The notes under the pieces are model-generated. The model searched no databases, was not told where the DNA came from, and worked only from the letters and a program-made list of their open reading frames with translations. Position numbers and translations under genes: made by a program. A DNA stretch of 64,000 nucleotides from Nonomuraea jiangxiensis (lineage in GTDB: Bacteria; Actinomycetota; Actinomycetes; Streptosporangiales; Streptosporangiaceae): the NCBI RefSeq assembly GCF_900099965.1, contig NZ_FNDJ01000044.1, forward strand, positions 1 to 64,000. The letters are read 5' to 3'. Positions 17,992 to 27,503 of this stretch are shown in pieces (positions within the stretch are counted from its first letter, which is position 1; each line of letters begins with the position of its first letter).

Positions 17992-18618
17992 TCAGTCCTG
18001 CTTGTCCGCCAGGTAGCAGCGGATGGTGGCCGTCGTGACCGCTTCGTACGTGCGGTCGTCGCGCAGGTGCCCCGCGCGTTCCAGGCTGATCGCCCCCTGG
18101 GCCGCCGCCCAGAGCGCGTCCGCGATCTTGCGGGGCTGGGTGGGGGCCAGGTAACCGGCCGAGATGCAGTCGGCGATCACCCGGTCGAGGATGTTGAGGG
18201 CGGCGCGGGCCAGGGTCCTGGCACGTTCGCTGGGTTCGAAGCCGGGGATCGCCCGTTCGAACATCAGGCTGTAGTAGCCGGGCTCGGACAGGCACGCCTG
18301 CCGGTAGGCGGGACCGAGCGCCGTCAGGTGCTCCAGGGGATTGCGCCGTTGCGGCACCGATTCTAGAAACCGGCGGAAGCGTTCGAAACCCTCCAGATAA
18401 AGCGCCTCCGCCAGGCCCTCACGATTGCCGAACATCGTATAGATGACGGTCGTCGTGCACCCGGCCTCGGCGGCGATCCTGCGCATGGTCAGGCTGTCGG
18501 CTCCGTCCGACTCGAGCAGGTTGACCGCCACGTCGAGGAGTTTGGAGCGAAGCTCGTCATGGCTGGCTCGCTCACCCAGGAGGTAGGCGCCCTGCAGTCC
18601 CAACGGCGCCGAGGTCAT
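17992..18618 (-). CDS. TetR/AcrR family transcriptional regulator
   Basis: 208 residues. The N-terminal HTH (about 22-66: LLDVAVNLLESDGADSLTMR, then RIAAEAGCTTTVIYTMFGNR) is followed by a WHG/TetR_C_33-type ligand domain with YRQACLSEPGYYSLMF. A GGGAGG Shine-Dalgarno precedes the ATG. The gene is divergent from the aldehyde dehydrogenase at 18911 with 292 bp between them and convergent with the PucR gene, whose end is 24 bp away. Control of the aldehyde dehydrogenase is the simplest guess, but no clear operator was found in the gap. Confidence 0.85.
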   Translation of the reverse strand: MTSAPLGLQGAYLLGERASHDELRSKLLDVAVNLLESDGADSLTMRRIAAEAGCTTTVIYTMFGNREGLAEALYLEGFERFRRFLESVPQRRNPLEHLTALGPAYRQACLSEPGYYSLMFERAIPGFEPSERARTLARAALNILDRVIADCISAGYLAPTQPRKIADALWAAAQGAISLERAGHLRDDRTYEAVTTATIRCYLADKQD

Positions 18619-18910
18619 GAGACCTCCCTGCTGGCCAAGGATCTATGCGTCCTTGTGACCTCACGTCGTTCGGTCACGGGGCCCACGCCTTTCTCAGATC
18701 GGGGGCCCACCGCGCTGGAGACCCGCACCCGATGACTTAGCCAGGGCGGAGATCCCTCAAACCACTCCGCATGGTAAACATCCCGAATTAGGTCTACTTC
18801 CGTTACATCGTGGGTATACACCAGAGCTTGTACTTAACGGTGAGTCCTGGTGTGAGTGTTGTGCACTGTGGTGTGATTCCCCGACCTTCGGCTTGGCATA
18901 ACGTCTGGGT

Positions 18911-20338
18911 ATGGACGTGCGTACCTTCTGGCTGGCCGGCCGCCCAGCGACCGGGGAATCCGAGCTCACAGTCACCAACCCCCATGACGGCCGCGAGGTC
19001 GGGCGGCACTCCGTGCCCACTGACGCCCAGGTCGCCGAGGCCGTCGCCGCCGCCCACGCGGTGGCCGCGGAGGCGGCGGCGCTGCCCGTGCACGTGCGCG
19101 CCGAGGCGCTGGCCCACATCTCGCGCCGCATCGCCGAGCGGTCCGAGGAGATCGCCCAGCTCATCACGGCCGAGAACGGCAAACCGATCTTCTGGGCGCG
19201 CGGCGAGACCGGCCGGGCCGTCGCCACGTTCCGGTTCGCCGCCGAGGAGGCCCGCCGCTGGTCGGGCGAGGTGCAGCGGCTCGACACCGAACCCGCCGCG
19301 GCCGGGCGGCTGGCATACGTGACGCGGGTCCCGTACGGGCCCGTGCTGGCGATCACGCCGTTCAACTTCCCTCTGAACCTGGTCGCACACAAGGTCGCCC
19401 CGGCCATCGCCGTCGGCGCGCCCGTCATCGTCAAGCCCGCCCCGGCCACGCCGCTGTCCTCGTTGCTGCTCGGCGAGCTGGTGGCCGAGACCGACCTGCC
19501 CGCGGGCATGTTCTCGGTCCTGCCGGTGGAGAACGAGCGCGCCTCCGTGCTGGTCCAGGACCCCCGGCTGCCGGTGGTGTCGTTCACCGGCTCGGCGCCC
19601 GTCGGCTACGCCATCGCCGACCAGGTGCCGCGCAAGCACGTGACGCTGGAGCTGGGCGGCAACGCGGCGGCGGTCGTGCTGGCCGACGCCGACCTCGACT
19701 GGGCGGCCCAGCGCATCGCGCTCTACTCCAACTACCAGGCCGGGCAGAGCTGCATCGCCGTGCAGCGGGTGATCGTCGAGCAGCCGGTCTACGACGCCTT
19801 CGTCGAGCGCCTGCTGCCGGCCGTCCGCGGCCTCGTCACGGGCGACCCGGCCGACGAGAAGACCCAGGTGGGACCGCTGGTCTCGGAGGCCGCCGCGGAG
19901 CGGGTCGAGCGGTGGGTGCAGGAGGCGGTCGACGCCGGCGCCCGCCTCCTCGTGGGCGGCACCCGCGAGGGCACCACCTTCGCCCCGACGGTGCTGGCCG
20001 GCGTTCCGCACGCGGCCAAGGTGGCCTGCGAGGAGGTCTTCGGCCCCGTCATGATCCTGCAGCCGGTGGCCTCGATCGACGAGGCCTACGCGGCGGTCAA
20101 CGACTCCAAGTACGGCCTGCAGGCCGGGGTGTTCACCCGCTCGCTCGACGCGGCCTTCCGGGCGAACCGGGAGCTGAACGTGGGTGGCGTGATCATCGGT
20201 GACGTGCCGTCGTACCGGGCCGACCAGATGCCGTACGGCGGGGTGAAGGACTCGGGGATCGGGCGCGAGGGCCTGCACTCGGCCATGGCGGACTACACGT
20301 ACGAGAAGGTCATGGTGGTGACGGGGCTGTCGCTCTGA
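18911..20338 (+). CDS. NAD(P)-dependent aldehyde dehydrogenase
   Basis: A 475-residue ALDH superfamily enzyme. Seen: AITPFNFPLNLVAHKVAPAI, SFTGSAPVGYAIA, the general-base Glu in LELGGNAAAVVL, the catalytic Cys in YQAGQSCIAVQ, and EEVFGPVM. The pattern is closest to the lactaldehyde/non-phosphorylating glyceraldehyde-3-phosphate group, but it could act as succinate-semialdehyde dehydrogenase for the GabT product. The true substrate is not determinable. CATAAC (18898-18903) lies 7 nt before the ATG, suggesting a leaderless transcript. The 292 bp upstream contain no other recognisable gene. A strong hairpin follows the stop. Confidence 0.88.
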   Translation: MDVRTFWLAGRPATGESELTVTNPHDGREVGRHSVPTDAQVAEAVAAAHAVAAEAAALPVHVRAEALAHISRRIAERSEEIAQLITAENGKPIFWARGETGRAVATFRFAAEEARRWSGEVQRLDTEPAAAGRLAYVTRVPYGPVLAITPFNFPLNLVAHKVAPAIAVGAPVIVKPAPATPLSSLLLGELVAETDLPAGMFSVLPVENERASVLVQDPRLPVVSFTGSAPVGYAIADQVPRKHVTLELGGNAAAVVLADADLDWAAQRIALYSNYQAGQSCIAVQRVIVEQPVYDAFVERLLPAVRGLVTGDPADEKTQVGPLVSEAAAERVERWVQEAVDAGARLLVGGTREGTTFAPTVLAGVPHAAKVACEEVFGPVMILQPVASIDEAYAAVNDSKYGLQAGVFTRSLDAAFRANRELNVGGVIIGDVPSYRADQMPYGGVKDSGIGREGLHSAMADYTYEKVMVVTGLSL

Positions 20339-20343
20339 CCTTT

Positions 20344-20386
20344 CCCGGCGACCACTCAGGTCGGCGGGCCATGAGTGGTCGCCGGG
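20344..20386. terminator. bidirectional terminator between convergent genes
   Basis: A perfect 15-bp stem (CCCGGCGACCACTCA at 20344-20358, complement at 20372-20386) with a 13-nt loop fills the 51-bp gap between the aldehyde dehydrogenase and the convergent protease gene. Confidence 0.88.
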
Positions 20387-20389
20387 GAC

Positions 20390-21445
20390 CTACGCACGTT
20401 CCGCGCTGGCCAGCAGGGCCTTGGCGGCGTCGCCGAAGTACGGGCCGTACATCGTGCGGCCGTCGTCGCTGTACTTGAAGCTGCTCAGCGACGTGATCGT
20501 GCCCCTGCCGGTGGCGGGGTCGAACTTGGTCATCCACGGGCCGCCGCTCGATCCCGCGGTCATGTCGCAGCCCAGGCCCTGGTCACGGGTCTGCCCGTAG
20601 GGGTCGTCCTTCAGCCGCCCGGCGCAGTAGACCAGGTGGCTCCCGTCGTACGGCGGGTCGGCGGGGTAGCCGAAGCCGAACGCTTGCCCGCCCCGCGGCG
20701 CGTTGAACGCGATCTGCTGCGTGCCCACCGCGTCGGCCACGTGCCTGCCGCCGGACGTGGCCAGCGCCACCATGCCCACGTCGTAGTTGTCGTCCCCGCT
20801 GCGCGACCACGGCCCGGCGACGAACATGCGGCGGGCGACGTAGTGTCCGTAGGGCCGTGCGCCGTCGGCTCCGTAACCGGGGACGAACGTCCAGTTGGCG
20901 GCCCACTCCCCGGCGCCGTCCTTGACGCAGTGCCCGGCGGTGAGCACGACGTCCCGGTTGGCGCTTTTGATCGTGCTCGCCGAGCAGACGAAGTCGGCAC
21001 CCGCCACCGTCATGAACACCCGCCCCGTGGTCCTGGCCACCAGCCCGCCCGTCATCCAGCGGGAGCCGACGGTGTTCATCTCCGGTTTGGCCGCCGCCTG
21101 GTGCCGCGGCACGACGGGGCCGAGTCCGCTGCCGAGTCCGCTGCCGATTCCGCGCCCGGCGTCGGGGTGCCGGCCGAGGAGACCCCCCAGGAGGCCGCCT
21201 TCGCCGGTCACGGTCTCCAGCAGACTGATCGGCAGGGCCGCGGCCATGCGCCGGGGGGTCCAGTAGTCGAGCACGCGCCGCAACTCGGCGGTGCCGCCGG
21301 CGACCACGTGCTCGACGATCTCGGTGCCCACGGATGGTGCGGTAGGGGCGTCCTGCTGCGGTACGGGCGTCGCGCCGGCGAGGGCGGGACCCATCAGCCC
21401 CGCCAGGAGCGAGGCGGCCGCGAGCAGGGGGGTGCTCAAGGTCAT
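20390..21445 (-). CDS. secreted trypsin-like serine protease (paralog 1)
   Basis: 351 residues. A signal peptide (about 1-24) is followed by a roughly 130-residue pro-region rich in Gly/Pro (including GIGSGLGSGLGPVVP). The S1/glutamyl-endopeptidase-like catalytic domain has its triad in VLTAGHC (His), DDNYDVGM (Asp) and MTAGSSGGPW (Ser). Cys pairs around VCSASTIK/TAGHC and VYCAGR/LGCDM fit two disulfides. It is exported and presumably activated by removal of the pro-region. The paralog at 21501 lies 55 bp upstream on the same strand with the same architecture, so the two arose by tandem duplication. Confidence 0.85.
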   Translation of the reverse strand: MTLSTPLLAAASLLAGLMGPALAGATPVPQQDAPTAPSVGTEIVEHVVAGGTAELRRVLDYWTPRRMAAALPISLLETVTGEGGLLGGLLGRHPDAGRGIGSGLGSGLGPVVPRHQAAAKPEMNTVGSRWMTGGLVARTTGRVFMTVAGADFVCSASTIKSANRDVVLTAGHCVKDGAGEWAANWTFVPGYGADGARPYGHYVARRMFVAGPWSRSGDDNYDVGMVALATSGGRHVADAVGTQQIAFNAPRGGQAFGFGYPADPPYDGSHLVYCAGRLKDDPYGQTRDQGLGCDMTAGSSGGPWMTKFDPATGRGTITSLSSFKYSDDGRTMYGPYFGDAAKALLASAERA

Positions 21446-21500
21446 GGCCCCCGAGTGTGCACCACGAGATGTGTTCTTGTGACTACTTTCGGTAAATTCC

Positions 21501-22487
21501 TCAGAGTGCGTTGGTGCTCTGAGCGGCTTGGTAGACGGACTGGACCTCGTTTCCGAAATATGGGCCGAACATCCAGTCGGGGGTGGAATTGTACTTGAAG
21601 CTGTTGACGGAGTTCTGGGTGCCGAGGCCGGTCGACGCGTTGAAATTCAGCAGCCACGGACCGCCGCTCGAACCACCGGTCATGTCGCACGTAAGGCCGT
21701 GGTCGTCGGTCAGCAGGTGATCGTCGAACGTCCGGCCGTTGCAGTAGACCAGCTTCGAACCGTCGTACGGGGCCACGGCCGGATAGCCGAAGGCGTACAT
21801 CTGCTGTCTGCGCCGCTGGTTGAAGGCCACGCCCTGGCCGCCCACGACGTCGACCAGCGTCCTGCCCTCCAGCGGCGCCACCACGGCGGCGGCGACGTCG
21901 AAGTTGGCGTCCTCGCTCGCGTTCCACTGCCGCGTGGTCAGCAGCCGGGTGGCGGGCCAGGTGCCGAACGGGCGCCGGCCGGCGGCATAACCCGGGACGA
22001 AGACCCAGTTCGTGTGGAAGGCGCCGTTCAGCCGCACGCAGTGGCCGGCGGTCAGCACCACGCTCTTGTTCGCGCTGGTGACCGCCGTGCCGGAGCAGGA
22101 GGCGTTCCTGCCCTGCGTGGTGAAGAAGATCCGCCCGGTGGTCCGCGTGACGGCGCCGCCGCCGGTCCACGCCGCGCCGGAGCTCCTGGCCGCCCACGGT
22201 TCGAGGCCGCCGCCGCGGGCGCCGGTGGGCGGCGCCGTGAAGGGGGTGCCCTGGGAGGGCTTCGCCACCCCGTCGGGGGCGGGCGCGTCCAGCGGCTGGG
22301 CCGCCTCCATCCGCCGCTCGGTCCAGTACGTCGTGACCTGCCGCCGTTCGGCCGCCGAATCCGCGGCCGCGTGCTGCACTGGCTTCGGCCGCCCGGCCGC
22401 CTCGGCCCGCGCCCCGCCCGCGGCGAACAGGGTGACGCTCGCCGTGGCGAGGGTGAGGAGGGGGAGCAGGGCTGATCTGCGGTGCAT
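21501..22487 (-). CDS. secreted trypsin-like serine protease (paralog 2)
   Basis: 328 residues, with a signal peptide ending near GGARA-EAAG, a Pro-rich pro-region (about 30-110) and an S1-type catalytic domain. The His is in VLTAGHC, the Asp in DANFDVAA and the Ser in MTGGSSGGPW. The C-terminal motif FKYNSTPDWMFGPYFG parallels FKYSDDGRTMYGPYFG of paralog 1. The start is supported by GGGAGG 6 nt before the ATG. It is the promoter-proximal gene of the pair. Each copy is complete, so both are likely functional. Confidence 0.85.
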   Translation of the reverse strand: MHRRSALLPLLTLATASVTLFAAGGARAEAAGRPKPVQHAAADSAAERRQVTTYWTERRMEAAQPLDAPAPDGVAKPSQGTPFTAPPTGARGGGLEPWAARSSGAAWTGGGAVTRTTGRIFFTTQGRNASCSGTAVTSANKSVVLTAGHCVRLNGAFHTNWVFVPGYAAGRRPFGTWPATRLLTTRQWNASEDANFDVAAAVVAPLEGRTLVDVVGGQGVAFNQRRRQQMYAFGYPAVAPYDGSKLVYCNGRTFDDHLLTDDHGLTCDMTGGSSGGPWLLNFNASTGLGTQNSVNSFKYNSTPDWMFGPYFGNEVQSVYQAAQSTNAL

Positions 22488-22686
22488 TACGTACCTCCCA
22501 AAAACCGGGACCCGGGGGTTGGAAGGTAGCGGCGGTAAGATACGGATTTCTCAGGCTTTGCGCATTCGGATATGGGGATATTCCGGCATAAATTGACTCT
22601 GTTATCTGGTGTCACATAAGCAAAGTGATTTTGAGATGTCCGATGCCGCGTGCCCGAGTACACCCGCCAGCGGGGACAATGGACAG

Positions 22687-23877
22687 GTGCATGCAGAGAT
22701 CCTCCGCTCCGTCGTCGTCCTCGGCTCCACCGGCTCGATCGGCACCCAGGCCCTCGACGTCATCGCCGCCAACCGCGACGGCTTCCGGGTCGCCGGGCTC
22801 GTGGCCGGCGGCGGCAAGGTGGAGTTGCTGGCCAGGCAGGCGGCCGAGTTCGGGGTCGAGGTCGTGGCGGTGGCCGACGCCGCCGCCGTGCCCGCGCTGA
22901 GAGAGGCGCTGGCCGCGCACGGCGCCCGGCCGAGGGTGCTGGGGGGTCCTGAAGGAGTCGCCGAGGTGGCCGGGTGGCCGTGCGACACGGTGCTCAACGG
23001 CATCACCGGCGCGCTCGGGCTGACCTCCACGCTGGTCGCGCTCGAAGCCGGCCGCACCCTCGCGCTGGCCAACAAGGAGTCCCTGATCATCGGCGGGCCG
23101 CTGGTCAAGCGGCTGGCCAAGCCCGGCCAGATCCTGCCGGTCGACTCCGAGCACTCGGCGCTGCAGCAGTGCCTGTGGGCCTCGGGGCCCGAGGACTACG
23201 ACCCCGCGAGCGTCAAGCGGCTGGTGGTCACCGCGAGCGGCGGGCCGTTCCGGGGGATGAAGCGCGAGGAGATGGCCGACGTCACGCCCGAGATGGCGCT
23301 GGCGCACCCCACCTGGTCGATGGGTCCCACGATCACGATCAACTCTGCCACCCTGGTCAACAAGGGGCTGGAGGTGATCGAGGCGCATCTGCTGTTCGAG
23401 CTGGGGTTCGACCGGATCGAGGTGGTCGTGCACCCGCAGTCGGTCATCCACTCCATGGTCGAATACGTCGACGGCTCCACCGTCGCCCAGGCGAGCCCGC
23501 CCGACATGCGCCTGCCGATCGCACTGGCGCTCGGCCACCCGCACCGCATCCCTGGCGCCGCACGGGCCATAGACTGGACCACCGCGCACACGTGGACGTT
23601 CGAGCCACTCGACGACGCGGCGTTCCCGTCGGTCGCGCTGGCCCGGCACGTGGGCGGCGCGGGCGGCACCGCGCCCGCCGTCTACAACGCCGCCAACGAG
23701 GCGTGTCTCGACGCGTTCATGCGGGGTGAGCTGCCGTTCCTGGGGATCGTCGACACGGTGGCCAAGGTCGTGGAGGACCACGCCGTCACCCCGGCCTCGT
23801 CCGTCGAGGAAGTGCTGGCGGCCGACGCCTGGGCACGTGCCCGTGCGGCGGAGCTCACAGCCGGACCCCGCCACTGA
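22687..23877 (+). CDS. dxr: 1-deoxy-D-xylulose 5-phosphate reductoisomerase
   Basis: About 396 residues. It converts DXP to 2-C-methyl-D-erythritol 4-phosphate with NADPH, the first committed MEP-pathway step. Seen: the NADPH-binding VVVLGSTGSIGTQALDV, ALANKESLI, DSEHSALQQCL, TASGGPFRG, the SMGPTITINSATLVNKGLE core and VVVHPQSVIHSMVEYVDG. The start is uncertain. GTG 22687 is preferred because GACAAT (22675-22680) precedes it by 6 nt and the 17 codons after the ATG at 22636 have atypically low third-position GC. A GTG at 22609 gives the longest frame. ispG follows after 39 bp. The M50 site-2 protease that usually separates dxr and ispG in actinobacteria is missing. Confidence 0.93.
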   Translation: MHAEILRSVVVLGSTGSIGTQALDVIAANRDGFRVAGLVAGGGKVELLARQAAEFGVEVVAVADAAAVPALREALAAHGARPRVLGGPEGVAEVAGWPCDTVLNGITGALGLTSTLVALEAGRTLALANKESLIIGGPLVKRLAKPGQILPVDSEHSALQQCLWASGPEDYDPASVKRLVVTASGGPFRGMKREEMADVTPEMALAHPTWSMGPTITINSATLVNKGLEVIEAHLLFELGFDRIEVVVHPQSVIHSMVEYVDGSTVAQASPPDMRLPIALALGHPHRIPGAARAIDWTTAHTWTFEPLDDAAFPSVALARHVGGAGGTAPAVYNAANEACLDAFMRGELPFLGIVDTVAKVVEDHAVTPASSVEEVLAADAWARARAAELTAGPRH

Positions 23878-23916
23878 CTACCTAAACTGGAAAGCGTCGT
23901 CACAGTAAGGGTTGAA

Positions 23917-25061
<1,145 letters not shown>

Positions 25062-25080
<19 letters not shown>

Positions 25081-25480
25081 CAAATCCTGGCCCGGACCCG
25101 GTGCCCTGACGCGTCGTCGCCGTCATACCCGACCTCCCCGGTGCTCGCGGCGACGACAGCCACCCCCGGCCCGCGCTCGGCCCCGAACGGACAGCGGAGA
25201 CCGAGCAGACGGCGATGGTCATCACGGTGGTGGTGTGGGATATCTCCACGATGAACGTGGCGGTGCTGCTGCTGGGGTGCCGGATCGCGTTGGTGGCCAG
25301 TTCGGCGACGATGAGCTCGGCGTCGTCCTGACAGGAGGAGTCGGTCAGGAGATGGCGGGCGAAGTGGCGAGCGTGGGGGATCTGGGCGGGGGCGCCCGGG
25401 AAGGCGCGGCCCGCCTGACCGACCGGCTCACCCAGGCCCGAGCCCGGCTGGAACCCTGGGCGGGCAACGCTCCCGTCCGC
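25062..25480 (-). pseudogene. frameshifted RsbW-like ATP-binding regulator
   Basis: On the minus strand one frame encodes FPGAPAQIPHARHFARHLL, then DDAELIVAELATNAIRHPSS and VEISHTTTVMTIAV. This is the N-terminal part of an anti-sigma-type HATPase_c_2 protein with its N box (ELATNAIRH). Near 25165-25185 the frame is lost, and the continuation GAERGPGVAVVAASTGEVGY, then DGDDASGHRVRARI, which is the expected G box and C-terminal end, lies in another frame and stops at 25062, inside the ispG 3' end. So a one-nucleotide frameshift splits an otherwise recognisable gene. The upstream limit is approximate, as no convincing start codon was found. Confidence 0.65.
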
Positions 25481-25579
25481 CCTCTGGACGAGATCCTTCG
25501 AGCCCGTGGCTTGGGTGAGCGCTGCAACGTGGACGGCGGGCGCGCGCGTAGCCTTGTTGCCGCTGGAGTCGGCGAAGGC

Positions 25580-26797
25580 ATGCGAACCATGGAGTGGGTG
25601 AGCAGGGTGGCGGATCATCGGTTGTCCTCACTGGAGGTGGAGAACTTCCGCAGCCTGCGGCAGGTCACCTTGCCACTCGGGCCGGTGAACGTGCTCGTGG
25701 GGCCGAACGGTGCGGGCAAGACGAATGTGCTGGAAGTTTTCCGGTTCCTGGCCGACATCGTGCACACGGATCTTGTCCCGGCCCTGGACCAACGTGGTGG
25801 ATTCGAGCGTCTCGTCTTCCACGGCGGCGCCGTACCGGCTGAATACTTGCGGATCGGGATAAGGGGAGCCTGGTCGCAGCCCGAGGGCGGGCAGGACGAG
25901 TACGACCTGCGGATCACAGGGCTCCCTCTTGCCAGGGAGGAGACCTTCCGGTCCAGGACGCGGACGATCACGGTCCTGGGCCGGTCAGCCACCAGCCGGA
26001 TCTTGTACTCGTCCGGTCCCGCAGATCTTTCAGGCGGGTCCGGAGATGTTGACGAGATCGGGATTCAACCGAGCAGCAGCGGGCTGTCGACGCTGCCGAG
26101 GCTGAGTGACGAGAAGTTCGGCCCGGTCACGGCTCAGGTCGCGGGGCTCATCCGCGGCTTCCGGATCTTCGACGTGGACGTTCGCGCGGCGGCGCGGCCC
26201 ACTCCGGCGCCGCTCAGAAGCGGCGAGGGCATCGCGAATGACGCCTCCAACCTCTCGACCTTCCTCCTCTGGCTGAGCGCGAACGAGCCGGACGTGTGGC
26301 AGCGGTTGCAGGCCGACGCGGTTGAGGTACTGCCCCAACTGGAGGCCATCGAGTTCGACCACGTCAGGCTGGCCGGCCAGCCCACCGTGCTCGGGATGCT
26401 GCGGGAGCGGGGGCTACGCGAGCCCACGCCCCTGTCGGACGCCTCCTATGGGACCACGCGGCTGTTGGGACTGCTCGCCATGCTGCACGACCCGCACCCG
26501 CCCGCGTTGACCTGCGTGGAGGAAATCGATCACGGGCTTCACCCGCAGGCGTTGGAACTGCTGGTCGAGCGGGTGCGCGAAGCGGGGGAGAAGACGCAGT
26601 TCGTCATCGCCACCCACTCGCCGTCGCTGGCCGATCGGCTCAAACCGGAGGAGCTCATCGTGTGCGAGCGCCGCGATGACGGCTCGTCGCTGATTCCGGC
26701 GATCTCCAGGAGCATGGTCGAGAACATAGTCCGTGCCAGCGAAGGGCTTCCGCTCGGGGAACTCTGGTTCTCGGGAGCGTTGGGTGGTGATCTGTGA
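25580..26797 (+). CDS. AAA (AAA_21/SMC-like) ATPase of a two-gene putative defence module
   Basis: 405 residues. It begins LSSLEVENFRSLRQVTLPLG, the typical N-terminal beta-hairpin of OLD/RecF-like ABC ATPases, followed by Walker A GPNGAGKT (41-48). The C-terminal half has LSDASYGTTRLLGLLAMLHD at the signature position, Walker B with the catalytic pair in LTCVEEIDHGLHP (about 310-322) and an H-loop FVIATHSPSLADRL (about 341-354). No nuclease domain is fused. The ATG at 25580 (GAAGG 2 nt upstream, weak) is chosen; ATG 25589 and GTG 25598 are alternatives. The next gene starts in its stop codon (GTGA) and encodes a TOPRIM-like protein. The pairing resembles ATPase/TOPRIM phage-defence systems; that role is inference. 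Confidence 0.8.
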   Translation: MRTMEWVSRVADHRLSSLEVENFRSLRQVTLPLGPVNVLVGPNGAGKTNVLEVFRFLADIVHTDLVPALDQRGGFERLVFHGGAVPAEYLRIGIRGAWSQPEGGQDEYDLRITGLPLAREETFRSRTRTITVLGRSATSRILYSSGPADLSGGSGDVDEIGIQPSSSGLSTLPRLSDEKFGPVTAQVAGLIRGFRIFDVDVRAAARPTPAPLRSGEGIANDASNLSTFLLWLSANEPDVWQRLQADAVEVLPQLEAIEFDHVRLAGQPTVLGMLRERGLREPTPLSDASYGTTRLLGLLAMLHDPHPPALTCVEEIDHGLHPQALELLVERVREAGEKTQFVIATHSPSLADRLKPEELIVCERRDDGSSLIPAISRSMVENIVRASEGLPLGELWFSGALGGDL

Positions 26798-27495
26798 GCC
26801 GTCGCGGCGGCACTCGTGTCAAGGCGACACGGAAGCCGATCGTCGTTCTCGCCGGTGAGGACCGCAACGACCGGCGCAGCATGCGGGTACTGCTGGAGCA
26901 GTGGTGCCCGGACATGCGCGGCCGAATCGTCGAGATCAACGACAAGCCCACGCTTCACGCGGCGAGCAGCGGCACCCTGGCTGCCCGGGCTGAGACGCTG
27001 GCGAGCAAGATACGCGCGCGGGCCGTACTGGAAGAGGCGGAGGTCGCCTGCGTGTTCGTGCACGAGGATCTCGACGGCGTGGACAGCGACCGGCATCCGG
27101 TGATCCAGGAGCGGGTCGAGAAGGCTCTGGCGGCGGCCATGCGGACGGGAACGGCCCATTACGTTCTGGCCGTTGCCGAGATCGAGGCTTGGTTGCTGCT
27201 CTTTCCCGAGGCCTTGAGCGCGTTCGCCGCGTCGTGGTCGGTTCCCGCCAAGTTTCGAGGCAAGGACACCGGCCGGGTCGTGGATCCCAAGAAGGTGCTC
27301 AAGACAGAGGTGTCAGCCGGACGCTATCGGGAGTCCGACGCGCCGCTCATCCTGGAGAAGGCGGCCGACCTGGGGTTGGTCGTTCGCCCGGTGGGCCACA
27401 ACCGGTCGTACGCCCTGTTCCGCAGCGGTGCGGTCGAATGCTGCGCGAATCACCTGGCGGGGGGAGCGGCCAAGGCCCGGCGCCGTCCCTCCTGA
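26794..27495 (+). CDS. TOPRIM-like (RloB/DUF4276-type) putative nuclease partner
   Basis: 233 residues. The N-terminal strand-turn with an acidic residue (IVVLAGEDRNDRRSMRVLL, E22), a central EDLDG cluster after a hydrophobic strand (VACVFVHEDLDG, E91, D92, D94) and the VLAVAEIEAWLLLFPEAL segment (about 124-141) match the TOPRIM-fold RloB/DUF4276 families. There, the Glu and DxD residues bind the metal. The translation start overlaps the ATPase stop by 4 bp, so the two proteins are almost certainly made together. The family assignment is by motif, not search, and the effector activity (DNA or RNA cleavage) is unproven. Confidence 0.65.
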   Translation: MSRRGGTRVKATRKPIVVLAGEDRNDRRSMRVLLEQWCPDMRGRIVEINDKPTLHAASSGTLAARAETLASKIRARAVLEEAEVACVFVHEDLDGVDSDRHPVIQERVEKALAAAMRTGTAHYVLAVAEIEAWLLLFPEALSAFAASWSVPAKFRGKDTGRVVDPKKVLKTEVSAGRYRESDAPLILEKAADLGLVVRPVGHNRSYALFRSGAVECCANHLAGGAAKARRRPS

Positions 27496-27503
27496 AGGCT
27501 TGT

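Noticed and set aside
18619..18910. Possible riboswitch or leader RNA before the aldehyde dehydrogenase
   Set aside because: No family-specific conserved core was recognised, and a -10-like CATAAC 7 nt before the ATG argues for a leaderless mRNA.
25580..27495. Assignment of the ATPase/TOPRIM pair to a named system such as Gabija or PARIS
   Set aside because: Gabija fuses ATPase and TOPRIM in GajA with a UvrD-like GajB, and PARIS AriB is a DUF4435 protein. Here the proteins are separate and the motif context is RloB/DUF4276-like, so a specific name would be a guess.
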